This document shows, piece after piece, positions 22,501-31,428 of a DNA stretch of 64,000 nucleotides. The stretch comes from Catenaria anguillulae PL171 (taxonomy: Eukaryota; Blastocladiomycota; Blastocladiomycetes; Blastocladiales; Catenariaceae). Made by a program: the position numbers and the translations under genes. Location of the stretch: contig MCFL01000004.1 of assembly GCA_002102555.1 (NCBI GenBank), positions 124,001-188,000 of the forward strand. The letters are read 5' to 3'. How positions within the stretch are numbered: the first letter of the stretch is position 1; the number at the start of each line of letters is the position of its first letter. The notes under the pieces are model-generated. The model was given only the letters and a program-made list of their open reading frames with translations. It was not told the origin of the DNA and searched no databases.

Positions 22501-22826
22501 CACAAGGTCGGCATGGGATGGCAGTGTATAGCAGCAGCGTGTGGGATCGATTCGCAAAGCTCTTTCGTTCGCCATTCTTCACTCTTCGAGTTGGAGAACG
22601 AGCGCTCCGTCAGACGCAATCTGAAGTCAAGACCAACTCAGATCGAACCAACCTTCGGCAGGCACTAAGCCGCGTGATTCTGCTGGGGATAAGTAGCTGT
22701 TTTGCTGGTCATTGTCCCATTCTTGTTGAAAATGCATTTGTGATTAAGTGTTTCTCATTGGGCAAGAACAAGATATTTACATTTCCTCGTCATCCACGTC
22801 GGACTCCTCGGCACCGATTTTCCTGA
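10573..22826 (+). CDS. Second gene of P-like element (unknown function), disrupted by Gypsy insertion
   Basis: The first part, from the ATG at 10573, is acidic (segments YLNQDLVHAHQENL and DLLAQIAMHASL). It probably joins through a short intron near 11010-11044 to the frame at 11045-11414, which has a PLKRHRP nuclear-type signal and YTNLYRLLDIRSVV. The Gypsy element then interrupts the codon after VGIVL. Leaving out the element and one GTTGC copy, the frame continues uninterrupted as PIQVRYSDQLTIRRH at 21722 and onward to 22826. That confirms insertion into a working ORF. The C-terminal part is large and ordered (HEYLWHPNSWAGVQYPN, DESFRLIV-like helices). I do not recognise the family. Its 3' end overlaps the transposase's 3' end by about 50 bp on the other strand. 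Confidence 0.65.
11415..12077 (+). repeat. 5' LTR of Gypsy element
   Basis: It is identical, as far as I can see, to 21059-21721. It contains a TATAAA box at 11566-11571. It also holds a direct internal duplication of about 60 bp (ACGACCGTTTCTGCCTTGCC...TGTATCCAGG) at about 11606-11665 and 11968-12027. Confidence 0.97.
11566..11571 (+). promoter_or_regulatory. LTR TATA box
   Basis: TATAAA lies in the LTR, about 150 bp from its start, upstream of the first copy of the duplicated 60-bp block. The same box is at 21210-21215 in the 3' LTR. Confidence 0.6.
12078..12614 (+). other. Gypsy 5' leader with primer-binding region and repeated modules
   Basis: The sequence after the LTR starts T-TGGTGGAGAATCCGG, where a tRNA primer-binding site is expected; I cannot name the tRNA. 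From about 12363 to 12577 there are five modules containing TGCATTGGACC or TGTATTGAACC (near 12365, 12405, 12463, 12511 and 12562), spaced 40-60 bp. They may be packaging or structural elements. The Gag ATG follows at 12615. Confidence 0.6.
12615..17117 (+). CDS. gag-pr: Gypsy Gag-protease polyprotein
   Basis: 1500 residues from the ATG at 12615; in-frame non-ATG codons upstream to 12531 are probably not used. A CCHC zinc knuckle (CFYCGGENHLFRDC) sits near residue 694. An Arg/Ser-rich, SR-like region follows (about 820-960), then an ordered stretch of about 300 residues that I cannot name. A retropepsin-type protease has the catalytic DSG (VDSGSQVG) near residue 1356 and a later IIGLNGI motif. 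The ORF ends GAT TTT TGA on a run of five Ts. The next coding segment continues one base back, so a -1 shift or a homopolymer miscount joins them. Confidence 0.95.
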   Translation: MSDTSSHATQSPQSSDRKDVVSPDAIHGAVSQSTSLDSISGRFAAMALSSPDSPQVPAPNAERTLHFVNSTAPVAMDHPRVVKGWLSLIGKHTELAAAWANFVSFMDYAVTEDTDYGGPNTLVDFVQYMHGEDPLQHAKAIKLTSMFSTIAAPSHARTPRISSAPLGMAGKQDGSAVQAISPPMIADRSSTPDPLRLLRTGAARRLYAKSSQLLAGSEDEPVDAAKDVQAKESKIESLVGSVASSSPASPVMHASAAAAPTSLKPAATLPLMQPSARSEAHSAAYWPGTSHLGAHSFASPHPHSPVDVFLGSQNAQKAIGTSSRAADQSTTSAGTTLEVMASPSLAIQSINVLPGFEDIDERYVPLSTKYKECIVFNQFEFPRVDKRFMDFVQYHLGYVLDQNVGENRPKNMYDEAIFGQPKFDPRIEHPRRFGLRVLKLAKQHKLVRDPVVVGGLLLRLLEQNLFVDVTSVITTRSFADLLAYIDEACRNEEALATRVDRVTVPVVRTPTEFEQHQPGNVVFRLCRLAGEALDETWSSAEATKLTSVRLGELILSKLSPTVAGRVVHSVMLGVRGSGSGLGRDYHIPLSAVGKVVYAHRFDCKFWLEASVPLSSSFLPLTPPSPPLFSSGAPLKSVVNKPLLPLDSISTPTLSYSAPRFALGLPAVAASELEASLSDFMRHAEVSMVGLKRRGCFYCGGENHLFRDCDKIDEDIKAGLVDFHKDHNGKRWLGTGPALTKGTPSRFPTSKVPIRDRVLALKEAQQSSEPKKSDVNAIDGEDTWRLDSFGTEVIVDWSSIGPLFEDGCNLADLDAADPSERDRSSSRGRRLPSPDHTMHGRHRTRGRSPPARKSNSRQFHPAMPKTPPDDWDTYRPNNQRSPSSPRPRGPRPGPRPLARRVSSRSRSVDRRRRSHSRSRRSSCSRSPRPYRARTRSRERDRPSQSQGQHPLSNPPKSQRVRPVDFIDLNNETKKEVRDLLDTFRGDIMHAVRVLNAGLIRLNFGGKCPLTQDDWTKVACLQMAAADGSASRAARWKKGGYVHSRQYERLRTAIDEFIGLIRAHIGSSVGYIVAEARGEYLSLSNASLPSRPPRPTLLPSTNVVDALTVGPARKRPRMEVVDGERKIKRSWLKDLGKASALRLAFRLMMAVVKPEDGVRLFDLARLGNLRNVLHQVALMNDGEIRAAMKSVGFTDGDVDKVIGKVEAPTDRQKFTRTVPPPLRPQGLPLGEMQSTLRSMLSSAPAPPPAMAVLVQDLMSSEGSAPINEVEQQAKDLVSKLEQDDSLCLAFARLLPACASLVGRILSAIDGDESSLAALQLEFGPQIPCPPAIQEAMRVASSTVEVPVQIGGRVVSALVDSGSQVGLVSRSVCETAGWKMRPMPEGMRSVRVANGSLAGLLGAVAMPVTILGVCRHAMFFVMDGLSRDMIIGLNGIQDFGIALRPGEKGMWVETAHERAFFEDDSRFAGLSLNSAAVDEALPDSLKEDESIPEGYFAALGVDF
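17112..17690 (+). CDS. Gypsy connector ORF between protease and RT (-1 frame)
   Basis: The frame is open from the end of Gag-protease to 17917, and its coding character fades after about 17690. A strongly basic, Cys-rich N-terminal part (pairs such as CQFCHC, then Arg/Lys runs) is followed by segments typical of the region before fungal Gypsy reverse transcriptases (FYEVYSAPRSDRKRLKR, LNDPENVAIYSLHVVE). Entry would be by -1 shift at T11-T15 of 17111-17115. Exit would be by a second -1 shift at the T run 17682-17686, after which WEGNGD leads into the RT frame. Confidence 0.65.
17686..21030 (+). CDS. pol: Gypsy reverse transcriptase-RNase H-integrase
   Basis: The frame opens near 17660 and is probably entered at 17686. 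RT: PYSSRWFLVRK, STLDMKSGYDQV and the catalytic YLDDV near 18641. RNase H: LYTDASDVGIG near 19155 and ARANNPIADALSRME. Integrase: an HHCC finger (HHELGH ... CDICQRF, about 19852-19978), then catalytic D in GIDHL (20045), D in VADNQ (20209) and E in VVERGH (20312). A GPYVIL motif lies near the C-terminus. No chromodomain is seen. All catalytic residues are present, so with identical LTRs the element may be active. Confidence 0.95.
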   Translation, partial: WEGNGDVGDNDLATGEPPPFATAHVETPPPTSELPNGVNALPDGSFAVDLTDDFLAATAHVDCFAAHKRVGVKINPVNRSSDDGFAPIPARKHDYRPVTPIEPPARLTPDLEHLIHIGPDLLPTERAQFLDLLRRYDQVLAFNDNHLGRLKSSVELPVRIRTAPHEPWQQRMGRLSRAEYDAAIAILKKRIEQGVLEYCSGPYSSRWFLVRKASGGFRFIQDVRPLNAVTLRDANVPPIMEHLVERIAGFPLYSTLDMKSGYDQVPLDIRSRDLTAIWTPLGLLRMTCLPQGWTNSVAVYDRIMSRLLAPVRGECAESYLDDVFVYGPSRSRDEAIGTDGMRNYVRAHLHSLERVLKLILDSGLTIAVAKLRIAVSSAEVLGSIVDYYGRRPAPKLVDKIVAWDRPARLRELRGFLALVSQIRMYVPQLSTKLDPLLALIRGLPPAPKPTDFVSWTPEAEKAFFAIKDHVRKIGPLRCPDHDPEARLTLYTDASDVGIGVALMIEEKGKYLPVRFESAVLNPTQRGYHAAKRELLAMLMAVKKLHHLVFGRRVQLWSDSVAACGMVNNPASAPDATLLRWVAVIRGFVEEAKHVARANNPIADALSRMETIVPGREKEVVVDDCDLERFVEEKLDRLALTIDFPNWLVTNVGFEGPSQVLDERHQQIRDVLANPSSEAHDDLLHESEGYLLVSGHLYRQEPGSVPRLVVDCPTRRARVIQDIHHELGHRGLSATYSTIRSRYFWRSLRKDVVDAVQRCDICQRFSRSLELSWHGSRPVPCAPMEEIGIDHLSVQGKQYLLVARCHFSSWVEAEVVPSTAAEFIPPFLLRLFHRHGVPARIVADNQCGSLETEAWVQQAGSKLVRITADNPQGNSVVERGHAVLLQMLARLAEGSGRPWIDFLDQALWADRIAPRASTGHSPFYLLYGRDARMLSQRSDPHIATVSSDGAHLPQSLALARADAADRLRESRRKHRSHRDPKSPAISLRPGDLVLRRDPKYGVSGGQKLSAPYVGPYVILRQLKTHRGGLLPVFRLGDLSSGRFVGNFHRRQLRRYHTTSQDARAVAFRVMQALLQKKIARQRYRPRAALDTVRFRSQLWRDFLAGRAPEPPSFLT
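21045..21058 (+). promoter_or_regulatory. Polypurine tract of Gypsy element
   Basis: GTGGAGGGGGATGG directly precedes the 3' LTR start (TGTCAC at 21059). This is the expected plus-strand primer position. Confidence 0.8.
21059..21721 (+). repeat. 3' LTR of Gypsy element
   Basis: It matches 11415-12077 base for base as far as I can see and is followed by target duplication copy GTTGC. Confidence 0.97.
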
Positions 22827-25587
22827 CCAACTCCACGATCCGGGACTCGTCCTTCTCACTGCCAGTACCCGTCAGTAAGAGGTGCACCAACTCACTGATC
22901 GCCGATTCCTCCACTGCTTCCTCCACACAATCAACCATGGCCGCCAGCTCGCCATCCGCAACTTGCTCACTTGTCATGTCCACCCCGCTGACTGATCCAT
23001 CCACATCAGCACTTGCAGGTGCCGAAACTGGAGTCAAATTCAGACCCTGAACACTTGTCCGCCGGCCAACGGTTTTCTCGTCCTGATCCATCTTCGTCAC
23101 AATGTCGTAATTGGTCTTGAGCTCGGACATGAATGAGCGGAGATGGCCAACGAGCTGGTACGACACAGCGGCGAGTTGCATTTGCCGTGTAGTCACCTTG
23201 GTGCTGCAGTGGCCAAAAGCGCGGACAAGGGCAAAGTAGCTCTCGAGGCAGTTGGTTGAAAACGAGCGGGGGTAAATACGCATGAACGGGAATCGGTCGA
23301 GGAGTTTCGTAACCAATTGCGTAAAGCTGGTAATGGTGAGCTTCATGTCAGTGTACGTTTCCATGGTGATGAACCCGGCTTTGGCTGCCTTGACGGCGGC
23401 CAGGCGGGTTTCGTCGGTCAGTGACATATCTGCCCTGATCTTTGCAACCTTGTCCTCCATGTCGACCTTCCAGTCTTCAAAGTACTTGAGCACGGCCTGC
23501 AAGCGGTCCAGACGATCATCCTTGCCACCCTTGATAAGCGAATCTTTCGTGAAAGGCACAGTGTCGGTCATGATTGTGTACAGCGTGTCGACTTGGCGAA
23601 TGAACTCGGCAGTTGCAGCACCGTCTGGATGCTCTGAATAATTCTCAACGCCATACGCAGTCTTTTCGCACATGACAGCACGAGCAAGCGGAACTCGCAT
23701 CTTGGACCAAGCGTCGGGGTGGAGGGCATCCTTGATGAGCCGTTGAATGAGACGGAGCCCAGGATGTTTTTCCGACTTTTCGTACAGTGCCTCAATCGAG
23801 AACCACGACATGACGTTGTCGCCTTTCTTGAGGATTCCGTGGTTGAGCAGGACGTTTCGGAAGCGCTTGAGGAGGTGAGGAATGTCCTGGAATAACAAGG
23901 GACATGGAATGCCATCAGGCCAATTGTCAGGCTCACCAAGTACCTTGAAGCCAGCACGATTGACGGAACCGCTGACGAATGTACCAAATGGTGGTTAGTC
24001 ATCAAGTGCACATGAAAGAAAAGGCTAGAGGGAGACGTATGTACCCATCAGCTCCAATCGCAATCACTTTCAACCCAGCTAAGTTGAGCGCAACAACAGC
24101 CTTTGAGACCATAGACACAAACTCAGGTGTGTTCATGTCTCGCGAATCAAAATGCGCAACAGGGATGGCTTTGCTGGCGCCAAGCGAGACACACATCAAC
24201 TGCAGAGTATGTTTGGCCGGCACCTCCTGGTTCTCTCGCTCCCCTGTGTACACACCTGGGCCATGGTTGATGAGACCTGTCACCTTGAGTGTTGTGCGGT
24301 CGACCACCACCTCAGGCACATCCTGCACCTCATCCGCCACCAGAACCACAGTGTGCAGCAAATCATGTCGCTGCTCTTCGGTCTCATCCTTGTACTTGGC
24401 ACGCAGCTCGGGCAAGTGCCATTGAAGTTCTGCCACCATCCGTTTAATCCGATCAAGGTTCACGCCCGGCTCCACCGCAAACTTTTTCGGATTCTTGCGG
24501 ATGGTCGACTTTCCCGGCAATGTGAATCCGATTGAGCGCAATAGACGGCACGCCATTGAGCTCGTGGAAGAGAGCACAAGCGAGAAGCGAAGTACATTGA
24601 TTGGCCATGGGCGACGGCTGCATGAAATGGGTGCCCGATACAACATGTCGAAAAACCACTCCTTAAAAAGGGGATGCTCGTCGAGGTAGGCAAAGAATTT
24701 TGGTTGAGCAACAGACAAATACCTAGACATCGGACAGGGGTACATTGTGAGCGTCAATCATGCCAGGAAAGAATCAGAGGCAAAGGCAGGTACATATTTT
24801 ACATACTCTTCAAAAGACGCCTCGCGTAACACAGCCTCCTTCTCCTTGATGGCCGAAATTGAACCCAAATCTGTGAGGTGGGCGTGAAACTGTCAGAAGG
24901 AGATTCCGTGAATAGCAGATGCAGGCATTGTGTACCTTGCTTATTGGTGTCCAGGTGCTGCAACCCATATCTCATCTCCCGCTGGCCAAGAGTGCGTGCC
25001 AACTTCGTGCATCCTTGACACATGAATCCACCAGGCGCCGTAATCACGCGAGCACAATCGACTGAGCGGAAAGTAACGTCGTAAACCTCGTTGTCGTGGA
25101 CAATTGGTGTAGCTTGGACAGTGGTTTGCGGTTGGCCCGACTTCTGATCGAGAAAAACTGACTTGTTGCCGCTTTTGAATGCAGCAAGGAGGGACGTGTA
25201 GCGGTCCTTGTTGTCCTTGACAAAAACGCCAGTGCATACTTGCAATGAGGCGAGTTGTCGCAGGAGGGGCGGAAGGCTGTCGCGCAGTTGAGCGAGGGTG
25301 TAGGTCGATTGCATTTTAGGAAGAAGGATTTCTGCTGGCGTAACGGTTTTACCGAAATAGGCGATGGTGACATGGTACTGCTTCTTGCGGTGAGTGTCGC
25401 GCTTGATCATGACAGAGCAGGAAGCCGGCACGAACGGATATTTGGGATTCTTGAGGTCGAAATACAGTGTATGGTCCAGGTGAGCGACGGACCACACAGC
25501 GCTGGAGCTCTTTGCGGCGTCGGAGACTTGCTCCACGATTGCGCCGAAATCGACATCGTCAACCACGAGCACAAGACACGGTTTCAT
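22777..25587 (-). CDS. P-element superfamily transposase, intact
   Basis: Four exons on the minus strand: 25587-24936, 24870-24807, 24722-24045 and 23971-22777. Introns are 65, 84 and 73 bp, and phases agree to give 862 residues from the ATG at 25587. An N-terminal part of about 215 residues has a CQGC pair and no recognisable THAP domain. LRSIGFTLPGKST resembles the region before the P/THAP9 RNase H fold. Catalytic candidates are D in VADEVQD, D in IGADGG and E in NCLESYFALVR. DIPHLLKRFRN matches the family's conserved HL-K-LRN motif. It should catalyse cut-and-paste transposition on the 268-bp repeats. Family assignment rests on these motifs read by eye. Confidence 0.85.
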
Positions 25588-25794
25588 AGTGCTTGGAAAG
25601 AGGGTGTCAAGGTTGCGCTGGAGTGAGGATATAATCGGATGTGACGTGAAGCGGGACACGGTTCTTTTACGGGGAAATGTGCGTGCAGAGTATATTGTAT
25701 TCAATCCATTGGATGATTCGTACGGAAGAGCCAGCGGTCATCTCCAGCCGTCATACCTGGACATGTCTCATGCGGCGAGACCAGCGGCAACCCA

Positions 25795-26062
25795 GCCGCC
25801 GATCGACCATGGACCATCGTTTTCCTCTGATTTCGGTTGCAGCCCAGGTCGTCGACGCGTCTTTCCAAGTGATTTATGGCAAGGTTGGTTTGCAAGGAAA
25901 AGCTTTCATCACACGCTCACCATCGACCAATGAGCTCGCTCGTGGCGGATAATCTCTTGCAGCTGGCTCGACCCTTCCCAAAATTGCAACGGGAACCATC
26001 TCTTCTTGCTGCGATCTACTACGCCGACAAGGCTTCGCGCACCCCATCCTCTTAGTTCCCCT
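25795..26062 (-). repeat. Right 268-bp terminal inverted repeat of P-like element
   Basis: This is the complement of 10190-10457, ending ...AGTTCCCCT at 26062 and followed by target duplication copy GAGAACACC. Confidence 0.95.
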
Positions 26063-26071
26063 GAGAACACC

Positions 26072-26633
26072 AACAAACCGATTTAGACATTGACTTTGAC
26101 ATTGACTTGGATGCATGCACGCTGATCTCCGATCTGCCGGCCTCAGCCTCAGCAGAACGCTATAGCGGCAGGACCCTAGCGAGAGTACATGTGTGAGGGT
26201 ATACCGCTCAACAAATTACTCCATGCAATGAGCTCATTGCTCACAAAATGCAACTGCGTCCCACTGGCATTGTGCTCGGCTCCTCACTGCCCATGACGGG
26301 GTTCGTCCACCAGCAACCAAGGACAAGGATGGCCAAGTGCCACTGGCCAGCGCGCCTGACGCATGTCCTGCTCCGGCAGAGTCCTCGCCCATAGCATGAT
26401 GCTCGATCTCACGACCTAGCGACTGGTCATGTGGCTGGCACGGGATCCGAGTCCTCCGTCTCAACAAACAACCAGATCTGGCGGCCACTGGCCACCATCC
26501 CGTTTGCTGTGCCGCGGCACTCTTGGACACTCTTCTCACTTCTTCGACTGCCAGCTGCCTTGCCAAACCGCAGCCCACAACCCGCCTCTGTCACCGTCCT
26601 ATCGAGCCCTCCGTGCAAACCGCCACATTCTGA
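26072..26633. other. Spacer between P-like element and next gene
   Basis: A short TTGACATTGACTTTGACATTGACTT microsatellite-like run lies at about 26090-26110. Otherwise I see no supported gene. Open frames here in several phases reflect high GC. Confidence 0.5.
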
Positions 26634-29600
26634 ATGCAGCCGTACCCGCATCCTCCCCCTTCGGCGCCGAGCTATGTGCCAGGCCCCGGCTACATGCCAA
26701 TGCCAGGCCACACCGGCACGCACATGCCCACCACCGCCACCACCGGCCACGTCCATTCGACTGCTCAGAATCAACAGCACCAACAATATATGCCAGCTCC
26801 CTCTCCGCAACCACAATTCAACCCCCATCATCATCATCATCAGCAGTACTCCGCACCTGTCGGGCCGATGGCGGCGCAAAACCAGCAGCCTCCCGCGATT
26901 TTCCAACATCCCCCGCCGCCTGCGTCCCATCAACCAACGTATCAAAACCCCCAACATCACCACCACTCGCCTCCTGCTCTCCCCGCCGCCGCTCCTGCAG
27001 CTTCCCACGCGCCATCCGCGCACGTGCACGGCCCGGTTCCCTCCGACAGCCGCAGCAACCCAAGCTCGCAAGACCGGCCTCCTGTGCCATACCTCAACAA
27101 CGTGGACCCGGACCGTGCCAAGTTGGCAGCTCACGGCGATCCAATCACATCAGCCCGGCTGACGGCGAACGCACAGCAAATCGCTGCGATCAACTCGGAT
27201 AAAAGCACCACCAACAAGTCCAAGAAGCGCGGGCGCGGCAACAAGCAGCCCGCTGCAGCTTGCCGCGGTCCCGATAGCAAGCGCCCAAGGACAGAGGCAT
27301 CCAGAAACGGGCCTCTTGACCAGGGCCAGCGTGTTCTGTTTGTCAAGCAGGACGACTGTGGCCACCCGTTGCGAGAGAATCAAGTTCGCGGTGGCAAGAG
27401 AAATGGCCAATTCCTTGAGTGCGTCAATTCCCTTCCTCACGCCGTATCCACCTATTTGCAAACACACTAACCAGTTTTCTCCATTTCGTTTAGGTTCCTC
27501 CTTCACAACTCCCCGAGTACCTTGCGCCAGCAAGTCATGTCGTCGCTCGATCCCGGTCAGACCCTCAACAATGTGCCCACGTGGTATGCACGAGTTTTCT
27601 TCAACACCTAACGACGCTGCCTTTTGCTTGTGCCTGACTGACAAAACGCTTGTCTAGGCAAAATTTTGCTTTCGCCAAGTATTGCCGCGGCAATTCGAGT
27701 GACCAATCATCACATTGGCAGTTCCATGGATTCGTCACGTCGCCCGACACGTGGACTTTGGACAATTTGACAAAGGTTGCCCAGATCGCGCAACCTCCCA
27801 AGCTGCGTCGCATTTACATTATCAAGTGGCGCTTCGATGAGACCGGCTGCGCACCTTCAACCATCCTGTGCGAGGCAATGGCGAAAGGGCAAAGGTCCCG
27901 GAATCCGGCCGACGAAAGCGACCACGATTACGACGGCTCTTGGGGTGGTGACGATTTTGAGGATGATGTGGATGTTGTTGACGACAGGCCGTCCGAGTCA
28001 CCATTTTCGCATGCTCCACCACCCGGATCCGCTGCCCATCATCACTCTACCTCGTCGCATCCACTTCAACTACCCGCCCATGGTCCCCCCTCGCATCCGG
28101 ATCTCGCTCAACATCAACATCCGCACGGACAGCAGACGCATTATGCACCTTCCGCGCTCACGCCCGCCATGGACCCGGCCCAGCAGCGCCTGGCCATGTA
28201 CCACACACAGCAACAACACGCGCCGCCGCCAATTCACAACAACGGCCAGGCTGGTGACCACCAGCCGCAGCAATTCCCGTCACCGGCGCAGCAGCAGTCG
28301 CAAAATGGCGCAGCCAGCGGCTGGCAGCAGCAATACGCACTACCGCCAGGTCCGTCCAACAGCGACCCGATTGGTAACCCACAACAGCAACAGCAGTATG
28401 CGCCGCCGCCGCCGCCGTCCAACAGCGGCCCGATTAGCAACCAGCAGCAGCAGCAATACGCGCCGCCGCCTCCGCCGCCGCCGTCCGGCATTGGCCCGAT
28501 TGTCGACCAGCAGCAACAACAATACAGACCGCCGCAGCCGTACAATGGCGTAGCCAACGGCTGGCAGCAGCAATACCCGCCACCGCCTGCGCCTTCCAAT
28601 TACGACCAGGCCGCATTCCAGCAGTCACATTCCAGCAATGGCCTCGGCAGTATGCAGCAGCAGCAGTATGCACCGCAGCCACTGTCAGAGCAAACCACAG
28701 TCAGCAGCCAACAGCAACATGCCTATCACGCGGCGCCCCAGAACCACTCAGCGGTTGTCAAACGCCATCAACAGCACAACGTGCCGGCGCAGCCGGGTAT
28801 TGTCGCCGTCAACATTCAACAGCAAACGCCGCTTTCGCCGCCGCCGCAGCCAGGCACTGATGTACGAGTCAACCAGAAACAGCAGTACGCGCTACCGCCG
28901 ATGGCCAACGCGCAGCAGCACACGCTGCCGCCGCCGCCACCAGGCCATGTCATGGGCGACGAGCAACACGCACAACATGCGCCGCGGCCGCCGACAGGCA
29001 CTTTCGCAGGCGGCAATCACCACCACGACGCCCGGCCGCCACCGTTAGGTAACATCGTGGGCGGTGACAAGCAGCAACACGCACAGCCGCCACTGTCGGC
29101 GTCAGAGCAAGTTGCAGGCGGTGGTCAACAGAAGCTGGCCAATCCTGAGCCGCCGCTAGGGCGCACAGCGGTCGACAACCAACGGCAACAGCAGGCGCCG
29201 CCGCCGTTTCAGGGCAACGTCGTGCAGCAAGATCGACATGTTCCGTTGCCGCCCGAGGGCAACAGCGTGGGCAGCAACCAGCAGCAAGATCAATGTACGC
29301 CGCTGCTGCCGGCCAATTACGCAGACGGAATCACGAACCATGACTCGCCACCGGAGCAGCAGCAGAGTGTGATCGACAACCAGCATCAACAACACTATGC
29401 GGCGTCGTTGCCGCCGCAGGGCAATCCCACGAATGGCGACCAGAACCCGCCGCCGCCACCACCGTCGGGTAAAGTTGATGGCGACCAGCAACAATGGCCG
29501 CGTGCGCTGCCACTGCACGACATTGTAGTGGAGGGCGACGTGCAGAAAGAGCAGCATGCGCCACCACGCAACCAGCAACAGGCTCCACCCCGCGAGGTCG

Positions 29601-31213
29601 CTCATGTTCCCGTGTCCCGTCTCTCCCCCGACGAGGACAACGCCTCGCTGCCTCCAAGCAAGATCGCACGCGAACTTGTCGCCCGCCAGGGTCTCGAGTT
29701 GCGATTTGGAACGGTGCTGGACTCGCGTCACTGGTCCAATCATGACGCGTTGCGTACTCGACTCCAGTCTGTCGAGTTCAACGCCGAGGAGGTCACCCAT
29801 CATTACGAAATGGCGACCTCATCCCAAGTGCGGTCATATCTGCATGATCACCTGGGATCGCACCGGCAATCTGTCTCGTTCGTCATGCCCAAGTACCCAA
29901 GCAAGGATACTGAAGCATCAGGCGGATCCGGCGCGCTCGCGCAGTTGTTCGACTCTCTCGTCTGGGCGTCAGTACGCCAGCATCTCGGCCGCATTGACGA
30001 TTTGTACGTGGTTGGCCACCAGCTTCACGGCGTTCGCGGGAACACTGTCTACCGACTCCCCATCGTCGCCGCACACGTTTGGTCGCACTTCAGACGGCAT
30101 TTGGATCCATCCGGACTGCCGTCGACCGCAACTGCCCAAGCTGCGGTCATCCCGTCCACATCTGGCAAGTCGACATCTGTGTTCGCCGATTTCGCTCTGT
30201 TTGGGTTGATGGCAGCGATCTGCGCGATCGGAAACGCGCCCCTACCGTATCTTCATCCGATCTTGGTTCAATTCGTTTCGGGCAACTATGGCGTGCTTGA
30301 GGTTGTTGATGCAGCCATCGAGCTCGGCTTCATCTTGGAATTGTTGCCCGTCAAGGTCGGAAAAGCATACTCGCGTTTGTGCAGGGTCCGTGTTTCCATG
30401 TACCCCACGGCGCGCGACATGGGACATGCGCTTGAGGCGGCGGATTTCGAATTGTTTGGCGAGCGAGCGGAGCAAGTCAAGGACGAGTTCATTTCGGGAT
30501 TGAGAGAGCTGGCGGCTGCAGGCATGGCCGGACCCACGGTTCGCCAAAGTGTGGCGCGCAGGTATGTGGCCTTCATGTTGCATCACTACCTCGCTCCCCT
30601 AGATGCATTTCGCCGCGGCTTGCGGCTAGGGCTGCAATGCGACCACGGGCCAACGTCGTTTCGCAACAATCTGGTCGTTGCTCTGTTTCCGACCGATTCA
30701 TTTATGGTCACCGCCTCGTCCATTATTCGCCAACTACAACAAGGGTCAGCGTCAGACGGCCTCGATCCAATCGCAGGTTGGCTCATGCTTGGCGAGCTGC
30801 GCGGCTGGTTGGCTGTTGCCGAAGAGTACGCTCGCAACCTGCTCGTGATGTTTACCACTTTTGTTTTTGGATCGTACTTGGTCCCACCAGCAACAGAAGG
30901 CGGCGTGCGTGTCGCCGTGCATGTCAAGAAAAAGAAGAAGTCCGAGGAGGCTCACGTGTCGTTTTCCACGGATCCGCCGGCAGTAACATTTCACGTTGGT
31001 GCAGCCACGCATGATTGGGGCCAGTTGAGGGGCGAGGAGTTTCACTTATTGATGACACGGTCATTGTTCGAGCGGGCCGAAAAATTGCGCAGCCGTAGTA
31101 AGGAGGAGGCGTCACGGATTGACACTGTCAGTACGTTTGCTGAGCAGTTACAACGGCAGGATACGTTGTGGAAGGATTGGATACCGGGGGATTCAATCGG
31201 GTATACATGGTAG
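26634..31213 (+). CDS. Large Q/P-rich nuclear-type protein, unknown function
   Basis: Three exons (26634-27418, 27494-27583, 27658-31213; introns 75 and 74 bp, phases consistent) give 1476 residues. The N-terminus is low-complexity P/H/Q/A with basic nuclear-signal-like KKRGRG and SKRPR. An ordered block spans both introns (LRENQVRGGKRNGQFLEF, WQNFAFAKYCRG, HWQFHGFVTSPDTW, IYIIKWRFDETG). A Gln/Pro-rich stretch of about 600 residues with YAPPPPPPS-type repeats follows. The C-terminal part of about 500 residues is ordered (LRFGTVLDSRHWSNHDALR, LYVVGHQLHG, HHYLAPLDAFRRGLRLG). I do not recognise either ordered region. Architecture suggests a chromatin or transcription factor, or a captured transposon-derived protein; this is inference. 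Confidence 0.75.
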
Positions 31214-31428
31214 TAGGTTCCTTTCCTTTGCGTTCTTTTGATTTTTTTTTCTTTTGCCTTGTTTTGGTTTGGCAGCGTCATTTTATTCCCCTCTATCGGA
31301 TGCTGGCATTTTTTTTCTTGTATTTTTATTTTGTCGCGTGCGTGCAGTTGCGCTCGTAGTATGCATCACTTTTAGCCTTGCCTGCCAATACTGAAAAGTA
31401 TTCTGTCATGAGAGAAAAATGGATATAT
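31214..31428. other. Convergent 3' intergenic region
   Basis: T-rich spacer between the stop at 31213 (plus) and the stop of the minus-strand integrase-core gene. No distinct terminator is recognised. Confidence 0.5.

Larger units (their letters stand above)
10190..26062. mobile_element. P-superfamily DNA transposon with 268-bp TIRs, interrupted by Gypsy
   Basis: 268-bp inverted repeats (10190-10457 and 25795-26062) differ at about one visible position. Outside them is a direct target duplication GAGAACACC (10181-10189 and 26063-26071). It is 9 bp as read; 8 bp is possible because one junction base is ambiguous. Inside are a P-like transposase (minus) and a convergent plus-strand gene split by a Gypsy element. 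Without the retrotransposon and its duplicated target, the element is about 5.56 kb. Near-identical inverted repeats and an intact transposase suggest recent activity. Confidence 0.92.

Noticed and set aside
21722-22826. The second gene's 3' part as an independent gene starting in the 3' LTR
   Set aside because: The frame runs into the LTR only by chance; removing the retrotransposon restores continuity with the upstream part.
26427-27202. Overlapping ORFs on both strands around the start of the 1476-residue gene
   Set aside because: They are shadows of the GC-rich first exon. The 26634 frame alone joins the next exons in phase.
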